A DNA stretch of 64,000 nt, from the NCBI RefSeq assembly GCF_007625205.1, contig NZ_VMNI01000007.1:62001-126000 (forward strand), written 5' to 3'. Source of the DNA: Denitromonas ohlonensis (GTDB lineage: Bacteria; Pseudomonadota; Gammaproteobacteria; Burkholderiales; Rhodocyclaceae). The position numbers were made by a program, and so were the translations under genes. Positions within the stretch are counted from its first letter, which is position 1, and each line of letters starts with the position of its first letter. Positions 1-8,786 of this stretch are shown one piece after another. Below the pieces are notes generated by a model. It was not told the origin of the DNA and searched no databases. It saw only the letters and a program-made list of their open reading frames with translations.

Positions 1-1743
1 CTGGTCGAGGCGTCGCCGGCCGCCGAGACACCCGCGCCCGCCGTTGCCGCGCCACCTGCGGCATCCAGCGCCTTGACGGCTGGTGTGTTCGATGTGCGCT
101 TTGTGCCGGAACCGCATGTGGCGTCTCAGCCCGAATTGCTCGACAACATGCTCGATGAGCTGGGTCGGTTGGGCGGCGTCGAGATCGTGTCGCGCCCCGC
201 AGTGGATTCGGATGATCCGCAGTGGTGGCTGAAGATTACCTCGATGATGCCGGCCGATATGTTGCGCGATGTGCTCGACTTCATGGCCGAGCCGGGCTCC
301 GTAGACATCTCGCCGGTCGGTGGCGAGCCGCCGGCAGGTGAGGAGACCGCGTATGGCTTTTTTGAGCCCTTGCCTGATGCGCTGCCGCAGGCCGCGGCCG
401 AGGGGGAGGGTGCGGCGCGTGCCGAATGCGTCGTCGTGGAAGAAGAAGCCTACGGATTTTTCACGGAACCAGGCCCGGCGGTCGAGTCCCGGTTGGTCGA
501 GGCAGAGGTCTCGCCGGAGAGCGTCGCTGTGGCCGAGGCCGCCATGCCGGCCAAAAGCGGCGGTGATACCTCGATTCGCGTCGGGGTCGAAAAGGTTGAC
601 CAGATGATCAATCTGGTCGGCGAACTGGTGATTACCCAGGCCATGTTGGCGGCGTCGGCGCAAGGCATTGATCCGGTGCTCTACGAGCGGCTGCTGGCCG
701 GAATCAATCAGCTGCAACGCAACACGCGCGACCTGCAGGAAACCGTGATGTCGGTGCGCATGCTGCCGATTTCGATGGTGTTCTCACGCTTTCCGCGCGT
801 GGTGCACGATTTGTCGCGCAAGCTCGACAAACGGGTCGAGCTCAAGTTGCTGGGTGAGCACACCGAACTGGATAAAGGCCTGGTCGAACGCCTGGCCGAT
901 CCGCTGACGCATCTGGTGCGCAATAGCCTCGATCACGGTATCGAGACACCGGAGCAACGTCGCGCGGCCGGCAAGCCGGAGACCGGCATCATCACATTGT
1001 CGGCCTCGCATCAGAGCGGCAACATCGTCATCGAGGTCGGCGACGACGGGGCCGGTCTGGACCGGGCGCGGATTCTCGCCAAGGCGCGTGAAAAGGGCTT
1101 GACGGCCCCCGACAGCCTGAGCGATGCCGACGTCTGGATGCTGATCTTCGAAGCCGGTTTTTCCACCGCCGAAGTGGTCACCGAGGTGTCGGGCCGTGGC
1201 GTGGGGATGGATGTTGTCCGCCGCAACATTTCTGCCATGGGCGGGCGCGTGGATGTGCAATCGATCCTCGGCGTGGGCACGCGCTTTACCGTGCGCCTGC
1301 CGCTCACGCTCGCCATCCTGGACGGGATGTCGGTGCGGGTCGGTGGCGAAACCTACATTCTCCCGCTGGGTCATGTGGCGGAGTCCCTGCAGCCAACGGC
1401 CGACATGATCCACAGCATCTCGGGGGTGCCTCGCCTGATCCGCCTGCGTGGGCGCTACGTGCCGGTGATCGAGCTGTATCGAGAATTCGGTGTGGCCGAC
1501 GGCTGCGCCGACTGGACTCGCGGGATCATGGTGGTGATCGATGTGGATGGCTCGCAGGCGGCATTGTTTGTCGACGCGTTGCTCGGGCAGCATCAAGTGG
1601 TCATCAAGAGCCTTGAAGCCAACTTCCGGCGAATCAAGGGGTTCTCCGGCGCCACCATCCTTGGCGACGGTCGTGTTGCGATGATTCTCGATCTCCCCGC
1701 GCTGGCCAGCAGCGCCCGGCGCCTTCAGTCTGTGGCTGCCTGA
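1..1743 (+). CDS. cheA: Chemotaxis histidine kinase CheA, first copy (5' end outside window)
   Basis: Sensor kinase that phosphorylates CheY and CheB in response to MCP arrays. The frame is open to the left edge, so the start and the N-terminal phosphotransfer (P1) domain are not visible. What remains is a P2-like segment over roughly the first 75 codons, a long acidic linker, P3 dimerisation helices beginning near VEKVDQMINLVGEL, an ATPase with N box HLVRNSLDHGIE, G1 box GDDGAGLD and the SGRGVGMDVV box, and a C-terminal CheW-like domain. It is not a mere duplicate of the second cheA at 13944: the linkers and the P3 surroundings differ. A strong terminator follows directly, so this gene ends an upstream transcription unit rather than leading the cheW operon. 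Family assignment is secure; the pathway it serves is inferred from location. Confidence 0.95.
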   Translation: MVEASPAAETPAPAVAAPPAASSALTAGVFDVRFVPEPHVASQPELLDNMLDELGRLGGVEIVSRPAVDSDDPQWWLKITSMMPADMLRDVLDFMAEPGSVDISPVGGEPPAGEETAYGFFEPLPDALPQAAAEGEGAARAECVVVEEEAYGFFTEPGPAVESRLVEAEVSPESVAVAEAAMPAKSGGDTSIRVGVEKVDQMINLVGELVITQAMLAASAQGIDPVLYERLLAGINQLQRNTRDLQETVMSVRMLPISMVFSRFPRVVHDLSRKLDKRVELKLLGEHTELDKGLVERLADPLTHLVRNSLDHGIETPEQRRAAGKPETGIITLSASHQSGNIVIEVGDDGAGLDRARILAKAREKGLTAPDSLSDADVWMLIFEAGFSTAEVVTEVSGRGVGMDVVRRNISAMGGRVDVQSILGVGTRFTVRLPLTLAILDGMSVRVGGETYILPLGHVAESLQPTADMIHSISGVPRLIRLRGRYVPVIELYREFGVADGCADWTRGIMVVIDVDGSQAALFVDALLGQHQVVIKSLEANFRRIKGFSGATILGDGRVAMILDLPALASSARRLQSVAA

Positions 1744-1772
1744 TGCTGTCTCCTCTCAGGTAGTGTGATTTG

Positions 1773-1798
1773 CGGCCCGAGTTCGGGCCGTTCTTTTT
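1773..1798 (+). terminator. Rho-independent terminator after first cheA
   Basis: A perfect 8-bp stem (CGGCCCGA / TCGGGCCG) with a 2-nt loop is followed by a T-rich run, 30 bases after the cheA stop. It separates the first cheA from the cheW block. Confidence 0.85.
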
Positions 1799-1858
1799 TC
1801 CGCTCGGCATTCAACCCTTCAGAAGCCCCGCCAAGCTGCCGTTGTTCAGGGTGAGAAT

Positions 1859-2091
1859 TTGAACCTGGAAACCGCAGCTGAGCGCTTGTGCCCATGAGCA
1901 AGGTATTGAACATGCGAACCTATTCGGCTTCGAGGCCGATCACCCGATGTGTGATAGCGCTACGCGCCCGATTGCGCGTCTGGCGGGCCGCCTTGCTGTG
2001 TTGCGCCTCCTTGCAGCGTGCAGGTTGTGCGTCGTCGCGCCTTGCCAGACAGCCCGCCAGACGCACACTCGGGCGCGTCCAACTACGGTCT
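1859..2091 (+). repeat. Dispersed repeat, copy A (inverted partner at 16504-16659)
   Basis: Positions 1859-1975 and 2052-2091 match the reverse complement of 16504-16659 at roughly 85 percent by hand alignment. Copy A carries about 76 extra bases (1976-2051) that copy B lacks. Small frames run through both copies (for example one reading ACAHEQG-I/V-EHA on the plus strand here), but differences include non-synonymous changes and no start or ribosome site is convincing, so I treat it as a non-coding repeat. It fills most of the 369-base gap between cheA and cheW. Its family is unknown to me. Confidence 0.8.
1976..2064. repeat. Internal inverted repeat bounding the extra segment in repeat copy A
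   Basis: GCGTCTGGCGGGC at 1976-1988 is the exact reverse complement of 2052-2064. The arms are 13 bp and enclose about 63 bases. The left arm belongs to the segment missing from copy B; the right arm has a near-match in copy B. It could be a small insertion, or a hairpin that copy B lost by deletion. Confidence 0.7.
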
Positions 2092-2112
2092 CTAGGTTGA
2101 AAGGGTTTTGCA

Positions 2113-2616
2113 ATGCAATATGAAGCCACGGCCCACCGCGATTCCGCGGAAGACGACGGACTTGCCCAGGAGTTCCTGACCTTCATTCTGGGTGACGAGG
2201 AGTACGCCATCGACATCCTGAAAGTGCAGGAAATCCGAGGCTACGATCCGGTGACGTCGATTGCCAATGCGCCGGCATTCATCAAGGGCGTGATCAACCT
2301 GCGGGGCACGATCGTGCCGATCGTCGATCTGCGCATCAAGTTTGGTGTGGGAAAGATCGAGTACACCGCGTTTACGGTGGTGATCATTCTCAACATCGGC
2401 CCACGTGTGGTCGGTGTGGTTGTGGACAGCGTGTCGGATGTGCTGACGCTGTTGCCGCGGGATATCCATCCGGCGTCGGACATTTCGGTCGGGATTGGTG
2501 CCGGTTTTCTCAAGGGCCTGGGCACCGCAGGGGATCGCATGCTGATCTTGCTCGATATCGATTGCATGATGCGCTCGCCCGAGATGGCCTTGATCGACAC
2601 CGACGATGTGGCGTGA
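2113..2616 (+). CDS. cheW: Chemotaxis coupling protein CheW
   Basis: Adaptor that bridges MCP signalling tips and CheA kinase at the cytoplasmic face of the membrane. It is 167 residues, the normal length for CheW, and a single CheW domain covers nearly all of it: [20 protein letters not shown] at the start, then [18 protein letters not shown] and [13 protein letters not shown]. An AAAGGG Shine-Dalgarno sits 7-8 bases before the ATG. It is the first gene after the terminator and repeat copy A, and 111 bases upstream of the large MCP. It likely opens the transcription unit cheW-mcp-cheR-cheD-cheB. With two CheV proteins downstream, the locus has three couplers. Confidence 0.95.
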   Translation: MQYEATAHRDSAEDDGLAQEFLTFILGDEEYAIDILKVQEIRGYDPVTSIANAPAFIKGVINLRGTIVPIVDLRIKFGVGKIEYTAFTVVIILNIGPRVVGVVVDSVSDVLTLLPRDIHPASDISVGIGAGFLKGLGTAGDRMLILLDIDCMMRSPEMALIDTDDVA

Positions 2617-2727
2617 TCGCAGGGTCGTCGCGCGGCGTTCAAGTCGCTCTGGCGCAGGCCGTAAATAGCTTCACATCAGAAACACGCCGATGGGCGACCA
2701 ATGGTCGCGTATTGGAAGGACACAGCC

Positions 2728-5592
2728 ATGAAAACCAACCTGCCGGTAACGGACCGTGAGATCGAGGTCGGCGACGAGCAAATGCTCGTCTCAATGACCG
2801 ATCTCAAGGGGCGGATCACCTACGCGAGCCAGGATTTCTGCGATATCAGTGGCTATACCCAGGCCGAACTGGTTGGCAAGTCTCACAACGTGATTCGTCA
2901 TCCGGACATGCCGCCCGAGGCTTTCGAGGACTTGTGGCAGCATCTCAAGCAGGGGCGCGCCTGGTCGGGCTACGTCAAGAACCGGTGCAAGAATGGTGAC
3001 TATTACTGGGTGCAGGCCAATATCGCGCCGGTTCGTCAAGGCGCCGACGTGGTGGGATACCTGTCGCTGCGTAGTCGAGCTGATCAGCAGGCGATTGCCA
3101 GGATCGGCGCTCAATACCAGTTGTTTAGACAGAACCGCGCCAAGGGGCTGACGATCTGTGGCGGCCGCGTGGTGTCGGAGCGCACCGCGAAGTGGCGCAG
3201 TCGGTTTGGTGGCATCACCATTCGTCAGCGGCTGACGGCATCCTTGCTGACCGTGTTTGCGGTGATCGTATTTGGCACTGTGCTGGGTGTGGGCGGCATG
3301 CGCTCGGCCGAGAGCGGCATGGCATCGGTGTACAACCTGCGCATGGTGCCGACGGCGCAACTGGTAGATATCAACGATCAGTTGGCCGATATTGGCGCGC
3401 TGATGCGCCTGGCCACCGCGGGCGATGGGGCGACGGGGCAACGAGCCCCCTTGAACGAGAGCATTGCTCAGATCGAAAAGGACATGCGCCTGATCGATGA
3501 GCAACTGAAACGACGTGGTACGGAGGTATTACCCGAGCGCGAGCGCGCGCTGGTTGATGGGTTTGCCGATGCGCGCGATGCGTTGTTCAACGACGGTATT
3601 CGACCGGGCGTGGCCATGTTGCGCGAAGGGCGCCTTGATGCGTTCAATGCCCACTACCTGACCACCTTCTTGCCGGTCTACGATCAGGCCAACAAACTCG
3701 TTGGTGAGTTGATCAAGGTGCATCAGAGTCTGGCCAAGGAGGATTATGCCGAGGTGCAGTCGCTCGCAAGCAAGTTGCAATGGGCGGGTATTGCTGGCGG
3801 GGCGCTGGCGCTGGCGTTGATTACGTTTCTCGGCCTGACGACACTGCGCGCTGTGAGGCAACCGCTCGACACTGCCAATGCGGCGCTTCGTAAAATCGCG
3901 GGCGGCGACTTTTCGTCGGCGCTGACGGTTCATCAGCGCGATGAGCTGGGCGAGGTGCTCAATAGCTTGCAATGCATGCAAGTCAAGCTGGGTTTTGATC
4001 TGAACGATGCGATCCGTGCCGGCGAGGCGTCGCGGCGCATCAAGATTGGTCTCGACAACGTGGCGACCAATGTGATGATTGCTGACCGGGATCTGAACAT
4101 CATCTATCTGAATCGGGCGATTGTTCAAATGTTTGCCGACGCCGAGAGTGATATCCGCCAGGATCTGCCGAACTTCACCGCCAGCGAACTGATGGGGCAG
4201 AACATCGACGTTTTTCATACGGATCCGGCATATCAGCGCAAGTTGCTTGAACGGCTCACCAAGACCCATCGCGCCACCATCCATATGGGCGGACGAACCT
4301 TCAACCTGACCGTCACGCCGGCGCTGGATGATGATGGTGATCGGTTGGGGACGGCCATCGAGTGGGTTGATCGCACGGTTGAAGTGGCCGTTGAGAACGA
4401 GTTGGCCGCGCTGGTCAAGGCGGCTGCGAATGGCGACCTGAGCCAGCGGGTGCCGGAGGAGGGCAAAAGCGGGTTCTTCCGTCAGCTGTCGGGCGACCTG
4501 AATGCCCTGATGGATACCATTCATGCCGGATTGAGCGATGTCGCCGATGTGCTTAACAGTGTCGCCAATGGCGATCTGACCCGCAGCATCACGGCCCAGT
4601 ATGGCGGCACCTTTGGGCAGCTGAAGGAAGACACCAACGCGACAGTGGCGCGCTTGCGCGAGGTGGTGGGGCAGATCAAGGAAAGTGCCGAGATGGTCAA
4701 CAGCACGGCCGAGGAGATCGCGGCGGGCAACGCCGATCTGTCGAGCCGGACCGAAGAGCAGGCCAGCACGCTGGAAGAGACCGCGAGCTCGATGGAAGAG
4801 CTGAACGCGACCGTCCAGCAGAACGCGGCGAGTGCGCGTCAGGCGAATGAGCTGGCCGTCGCGGCCAACACCGAAGCCGAGGCGGGCGGCGAAAAGATGA
4901 CGCAAGTGGTGGCGATGATGCAGACCGTCCAGTGCTCGGCACGCAAGATCAGCGACATCATCGGCGTGATCGACACCATCGCCTTCCAGACCAACATCCT
5001 GGCGCTCAACGCGGCAGTCGAGGCCGCACGGGCAGGCGAACAGGGCCGCGGATTTGCCGTGGTGGCCTCGGAGGTGCGGGGTCTGGCGCAGCGCAGCGCG
5101 CAGGCCGCCAAGGAGATCAAGTCGCTGATCGCCGATTCGGCCAGAACCATTGAAGACGGCTCGCAGCTGGTGAATGACACCGGTGAGACGATGACGACCG
5201 TGGTCGGGAACTTCAAACGGCTCACCGCACTGGTGACCGATATCGCCAATGCCAGCCGAGAGCAGAGCTCGGGTATCGAGCAAGTGACCGGGGCCGTCAG
5301 CCAGATGGATGAAGTGACTCAGCACAATGCGGCGCTGGTTGAGCAGGCGGCAGCCGCCGCGGCGAGCCTGGAGGATCAGGCGCGTGCCTTGGTGGACGTG
5401 GTTCAGCAGTTTCAGCTTGGCACTGAGGCCGTTGAGAATGCGCCCGCTTCGGTGACACAGGGCAGCTCCCGCAAGTCCAAGGTGGCGACCTTGCCCACGC
5501 GCAGCGCACGACGCACGCATGTGGCTGCGCCCTTGCCCAAGGTCAAGCGTGCGCGGGGCAGTGTGCTCGAAGACGAGTGGGAGGAGTTTTGA
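2728..5592 (+). CDS. Methyl-accepting chemotaxis protein with two PAS domains and CheR-docking tail
   Basis: A 954-residue transducer. I chose the ATG at 2728 over the frame-open codon at 2701 because GGAAGGA lies 7 bases before it. Order: an Aer-like cytoplasmic PAS (about 20-125; [20 protein letters not shown], then [14 protein letters not shown]), TM1 (about 170-192), a periplasmic helical region (about 195-355, 4HB-like), TM2 (about 358-380), HAMP, a second PAS (about 450-555), a second HAMP-like stretch, and a full signalling hairpin with the conserved [20 protein letters not shown] tip. The protein ends EDEWEEF, matching the xWxxF pentapeptide that tethers CheR and CheB in enteric receptors. 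The first PAS probably senses redox or energy (FAD in Aer), which is inference. cheR follows at once. Confidence 0.93.
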   Translation: MKTNLPVTDREIEVGDEQMLVSMTDLKGRITYASQDFCDISGYTQAELVGKSHNVIRHPDMPPEAFEDLWQHLKQGRAWSGYVKNRCKNGDYYWVQANIAPVRQGADVVGYLSLRSRADQQAIARIGAQYQLFRQNRAKGLTICGGRVVSERTAKWRSRFGGITIRQRLTASLLTVFAVIVFGTVLGVGGMRSAESGMASVYNLRMVPTAQLVDINDQLADIGALMRLATAGDGATGQRAPLNESIAQIEKDMRLIDEQLKRRGTEVLPERERALVDGFADARDALFNDGIRPGVAMLREGRLDAFNAHYLTTFLPVYDQANKLVGELIKVHQSLAKEDYAEVQSLASKLQWAGIAGGALALALITFLGLTTLRAVRQPLDTANAALRKIAGGDFSSALTVHQRDELGEVLNSLQCMQVKLGFDLNDAIRAGEASRRIKIGLDNVATNVMIADRDLNIIYLNRAIVQMFADAESDIRQDLPNFTASELMGQNIDVFHTDPAYQRKLLERLTKTHRATIHMGGRTFNLTVTPALDDDGDRLGTAIEWVDRTVEVAVENELAALVKAAANGDLSQRVPEEGKSGFFRQLSGDLNALMDTIHAGLSDVADVLNSVANGDLTRSITAQYGGTFGQLKEDTNATVARLREVVGQIKESAEMVNSTAEEIAAGNADLSSRTEEQASTLEETASSMEELNATVQQNAASARQANELAVAANTEAEAGGEKMTQVVAMMQTVQCSARKISDIIGVIDTIAFQTNILALNAAVEAARAGEQGRGFAVVASEVRGLAQRSAQAAKEIKSLIADSARTIEDGSQLVNDTGETMTTVVGNFKRLTALVTDIANASREQSSGIEQVTGAVSQMDEVTQHNAALVEQAAAAAASLEDQARALVDVVQQFQLGTEAVENAPASVTQGSSRKSKVATLPTRSARRTHVAAPLPKVKRARGSVLEDEWEEF

Positions 5593-5594
5593 GC

Positions 5595-6518
5595 ATGGCT
5601 GAAGAGTTCAAGCGGCCACTGACCGCCCAGACCGTGGGCGGCGCGGCAGGCCGAAACGCTGGGCTGTCGCCGGTCCAGGTGGCTTCACCGCTACGCGAGT
5701 TTCAATTCACGACTGCGGATTTCGACAAAATCCGGAAGCTGATTCATCAGCGCGCCGGCATTTCCTTGTCGAGCGCCAAGCAGGACATGGTGTACAGCCG
5801 CTTGTCGCGCCGCTTGCGGGCGTGCGGCGACAAAACCTTTGCCGACTATCTGGGGCGACTCGAGCGGGACAAGGCGGAGGCGGAAACCTTCATCAACTCC
5901 TTGACCACCAACCTCACGTCGTTTTTTCGTGAGGCGCACCATTTCGATATTCTGGCTGAATGCCTCAAGAAGATGGGTGACCGGCAGCCGATCAAGATCT
6001 GGTGCACTGCGGCGTCCACCGGCGAAGAGCCTTATACGCTGGCGATGACAGCCTGCGAGGCCTTCAACACACTGACGCCCCCGGTGCAGATTCTGGCCAG
6101 TGACATCGATACCAATGTGCTGGCCCATGGTCGGGCGGGAGTCTATCGCGCCGACCGAATCGAGCGGATGGACCCGGCGCGGGTGCGGCGGTTTTTTCTC
6201 AAGGGCGTTGGCACTCAGACGGACCAGGTGCGGGTTCGCCCGGAGTTGCAGCGCTTGATCAATTTCAGGCAGGTGAATCTGCTGGATGCGCGTTACACGG
6301 TGTCGGGTCCGCTGGACTTCATCTTCTGCCGCAACGTGATGATCTATTTCGACAAGCCGACGCAATACGGCATATTGCAGCGCTTTTCGCCGCTACTGAA
6401 GCCTGAGGGCTTGTTGTTTGCCGGGCATTCCGAGAGCTTTCTTCATGCGGCAGACCTGTTCCGGTCCCGTGGTCGAACGGTGTACGAGCGCAGCGATGCT
6501 CCCCGCAGCAAGCCCTGA
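5595..6518 (+). CDS. cheR: Chemotaxis protein methyltransferase CheR
   Basis: Uses S-adenosylmethionine to methylate glutamates of MCPs. The start at 5595 is set by a GAGGAG ribosome site (5581-5586) that lies inside the last codons of the preceding MCP, whose stop is only 2 bases away, so translation is probably coupled. It has 307 residues: an N-terminal helical CheR domain (about 38-112), SAM-binding WCTAASTGEEPYTLAM (136-151), and FCRNVMIYFD near 244-253. The segment around 202-216 (KGVGTQTDQVRVRPE) aligns with the beta-subdomain of enteric CheR that binds the receptor pentapeptide, consistent with the EWEEF tail of the neighbouring MCP. It overlaps cheD by 23 bases. Confidence 0.96.
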   Translation: MAEEFKRPLTAQTVGGAAGRNAGLSPVQVASPLREFQFTTADFDKIRKLIHQRAGISLSSAKQDMVYSRLSRRLRACGDKTFADYLGRLERDKAEAETFINSLTTNLTSFFREAHHFDILAECLKKMGDRQPIKIWCTAASTGEEPYTLAMTACEAFNTLTPPVQILASDIDTNVLAHGRAGVYRADRIERMDPARVRRFFLKGVGTQTDQVRVRPELQRLINFRQVNLLDARYTVSGPLDFIFCRNVMIYFDKPTQYGILQRFSPLLKPEGLLFAGHSESFLHAADLFRSRGRTVYERSDAPRSKP

Positions 6519-7140
6519 AGTCTCAGAGCATCTGGCGACTCAGCGCTATTTTGATCGGGCGTTTGATCGTGCGGCGGTGAAGGTGTTGCCGGGCGAGTAT
6601 TACGTCAGTGCCACTGACGAGGTGATCGTCACCGTACTGGGCTCTTGTGTCGCGGCGTGTATTCGCGATGTGCGCCTTGGCGTGGGCGGCTTGAATCATT
6701 TCATGCTGCCCAGTGGTGGCGCCGGATCCCAGGTGTCGTCGGCCTCGGCGCGCTACGGCGTGTTTGCCATGGAGGTGCTGGTCAATCACCTGTTCAAGCT
6801 CGGCGCACGTCGCGAGCATCTCGAAGCCAAGGTGTTTGGCGGGGGCAAAGTGGTGGCGTCCTTGTCGCGCAGCGAGGTGGGCGCGCGTAATGCCGCGTTT
6901 GTGCGGCACTATCTCGCCACCGAGGAGATTGCTTTGGTGGCCGAAGATCTGATGGACGATCACGCGCGCAAGGTGGTGTTTTTTCCGGCCACCGGGCGAG
7001 TGCTGGTGAAGCGGGTCGGCGGCGCGTCGCACAGCGCCGAACTCCAGCGTGAGCAGCGCTATCAGCGTCGCTTGCAGTCCGCGCCCATCGCTGGCGAGGT
7101 GGAGTTGTTTGATACCGATCTGACAGGGGCGCGACGATGA
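6496..7140 (+). CDS. cheD: Chemoreceptor glutamine deamidase CheD
   Basis: Deamidates specific MCP glutamines so that they become methylatable, and in some species works with CheC. It has 214 residues from the ATG at 6496. The catalytic set is visible: Cys51 in [11 protein letters not shown], His68 in GGLNHFML, and Thr46 in [18 protein letters not shown] and the C-terminal GRVLVKR are also typical. An earlier in-frame ATG at 6418 would add 26 residues buried in cheR and not family-like, so the shorter start is preferred. The stop overlaps the cheB start as ATGA, which indicates coupling. No cheC is present in the window; CheZ is the phosphatase here. Confidence 0.95.
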   Translation: MLPAASPEVSEHLATQRYFDRAFDRAAVKVLPGEYYVSATDEVIVTVLGSCVAACIRDVRLGVGGLNHFMLPSGGAGSQVSSASARYGVFAMEVLVNHLFKLGARREHLEAKVFGGGKVVASLSRSEVGARNAAFVRHYLATEEIALVAEDLMDDHARKVVFFPATGRVLVKRVGGASHSAELQREQRYQRRLQSAPIAGEVELFDTDLTGARR

Positions 7141-8210
7141 CCATCAAAGTGCTGGTCTGTGACGACTCGGCTGCAACGCGCCTGATGCTTCGCCGGGTGA
7201 TCGACGCGCAACCGGACATGACCGTCGTCGGTGTGGCGGCCGACGCATTGATTGCGCGGGAGATGATCAAAACGCTCAATCCCGACGTGCTGACGCTGGA
7301 TGTCGAAATGCCGCGTATGGATGGTCTGGAGTTTCTCGAGCGGCTGATGCGGCTGCGACCGATGCCGGTGGTGATGGTTTCGGCCTTTACCGGCAAGAAT
7401 TCCGATACATCAATCATGGCGCTGGAGCTGGGCGCCGTCGAGGTGCTCGGCAAGCCTGACGCCCGAAGCTCCTCGGCGCTGGCGGCCTATTCTGACGAAA
7501 TCTGCGACAAGATTCGCGCGGCCCAGGCAGCGCATGTGCGGCGCCATGTGCCGGAGCGCGCGACGCAGCCGATTGAGCATGCGGCGGGATCGCTCAGTGC
7601 GCGTACGGCTCAGGGGCGCATCGTCTGCATCGGCGCATCGACGGGCGGGACGGAGGCAATCCGCGAGGTATTGATCCGGCTGCCCAAGCATTGCCCGCCA
7701 GTGCTGATCGTGCAACACATGCCGGAGATGTTCACCGGGGCCTTCGCCAAACGCCTGGACAGCCTCAGTCAGATCCATGTCAAAGAGGCTGAAGATGGCG
7801 AACGCATTGAGCCCGGTTGCGCCTATCTGGCGCCCGGGCATTCACATCTGCTGCTCAAGCGGCGCGGACTGGCCTATCATTGCGAGCTTTCGCGCGCCGA
7901 TCCGGTCAATCGGCATCGGCCCTCGGTGGATGTCTTGTTTCACTCGGCGGCGGAACAGGCCGGCAAGGCCGCGCTGGGTGTTTTGCTGACAGGCATGGGC
8001 AAGGATGGCGCGCAGGGCTTGCTGGCCATGCATCGCGCCGGGGCATGGACCATTGGCCAGGACCAGGCCAGCTGTGTGGTTTATGGCATGCCGCGAGAGG
8101 CTGCGACGATTGGGGCGGTGTCGGAGGTGGCGCCGCTCACGGATGTGGCACAACGCATCATGAGCCGGCTGACCGGTACTGTGCTTGCCACTGCGAAACA
8201 GGTCGGGTGA
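7137..8210 (+). CDS. cheB: Chemotaxis response regulator / protein-glutamate methylesterase CheB
   Basis: Removes methyl groups from MCPs when phosphorylated by CheA. It has 357 residues. Receiver domain: acidic pair in VCDDSA, phospho-acceptor Asp55 in [11 protein letters not shown], and KPDA at 107-109. Methylesterase domain from about 160: Ser168 in [10 protein letters not shown], His194 in [13 protein letters not shown], and Asp290 in [12 protein letters not shown]. The start overlaps the cheD stop (ATGA). Together with cheR and cheD it completes a receptor-modification module beside its presumed substrate MCP. Confidence 0.97.
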   Translation: MTIKVLVCDDSAATRLMLRRVIDAQPDMTVVGVAADALIAREMIKTLNPDVLTLDVEMPRMDGLEFLERLMRLRPMPVVMVSAFTGKNSDTSIMALELGAVEVLGKPDARSSSALAAYSDEICDKIRAAQAAHVRRHVPERATQPIEHAAGSLSARTAQGRIVCIGASTGGTEAIREVLIRLPKHCPPVLIVQHMPEMFTGAFAKRLDSLSQIHVKEAEDGERIEPGCAYLAPGHSHLLLKRRGLAYHCELSRADPVNRHRPSVDVLFHSAAEQAGKAALGVLLTGMGKDGAQGLLAMHRAGAWTIGQDQASCVVYGMPREAATIGAVSEVAPLTDVAQRIMSRLTGTVLATAKQVG

Positions 8211-8238
8211 GCTGGATAGAACAGGATAGGGGATCAAT

Positions 8239-8538
8239 ATGGACGTGACGGTTAACCAGAGTGAGGCGGGCGCAGTGATCAAGCTCGTCGGGCGATTCGA
8301 TTTCAACGCGCACCGTGAGTTTCGCGATAGCGTCGATCGCGCCCTCGGGCAAAAAGGCGACGTCAATGTCGATCTCGGCGAAGTGTCTTACCTCGACAGT
8401 TCCGCGCTGGGCATGCTGCTCATGCTGCGAGACAAGGTGAAGACCGACGGCCATGTGGTGAAGCTTGTCAATGCCCGCGGCAGTGTTCGTCAGGTGCTCG
8501 ATATCGCCAATTTTGGCAAGCTGTTTGCCATCAGCTAG
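8239..8538 (+). CDS. STAS-domain protein (anti-sigma-factor-antagonist type)
   Basis: A 99-residue single-domain protein of the SpoIIAA/RsbV fold. The phospho-acceptor loop is intact as YLDSSALGM, with Ser54/Ser55 at the position phosphorylated in SpoIIAA. Length and the C-terminal region are typical of free-standing antagonists. It follows cheB by 28 bases, on the same strand and before a strong terminator, so it belongs to the chemotaxis unit. No partner HATPase kinase or PP2C phosphatase is in the window. It may couple a partner-switching pathway to chemotaxis; the role is inference, the fold assignment is firm. Confidence 0.9.
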   Translation: MDVTVNQSEAGAVIKLVGRFDFNAHREFRDSVDRALGQKGDVNVDLGEVSYLDSSALGMLLMLRDKVKTDGHVVKLVNARGSVRQVLDIANFGKLFAIS

Positions 8539-8586
8539 GTAGCCGTCGCGCGTTCATTCGCGCAGGATTACCGCTAAAGACATAGA

Positions 8587-8628
8587 AAGCCGCTGCTGGC
8601 CCGATGGGGCCAGCAGCGGCTTTTGTTC
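8587..8628 (+). terminator. Strong terminator after the STAS gene
   Basis: A perfect 16-bp stem (8587-8602 with 8607-8622) and a 4-nt loop, then TTTTGTTCTT. It divides the chemotaxis locus into two transcription units. The leader between it and the next MCP holds two small hairpins (8733-8746 and 8756-8771), the second just before the GGAGG ribosome site. Confidence 0.93.
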
Positions 8629-8786
8629 TTCAATTCCTGTCATTGCGGGGCAATCGTTCGTCGCCTCGCAAGAAAACGCCGCTAAAGATTGCGTCCCCCG
8701 ACCCGTAATCCGCCTTACAGCAGCAAGGTACGGTTTGCATACAAACAGAAAGTATCCCGATCAAAATCGGGCGGAGGAAAAGGATC

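Noticed and set aside
1859-2091. Integron attC site or insertion sequence
   Set aside because: No GTTRRRY-type core ends, no transposase or integrase frame, no target duplications seen.
8683-8709. A flagellar sigma-28 promoter before the second MCP (TAAA, 15 bases, CCCGTAAT)
   Set aside because: The -35 fits, but only about half of the -10 consensus GCCGATAA matches without a gap.
8625-8786. A riboswitch (for example cyclic-di-GMP) in the MCP leader
   Set aside because: Only two small hairpins; no recognised aptamer core.
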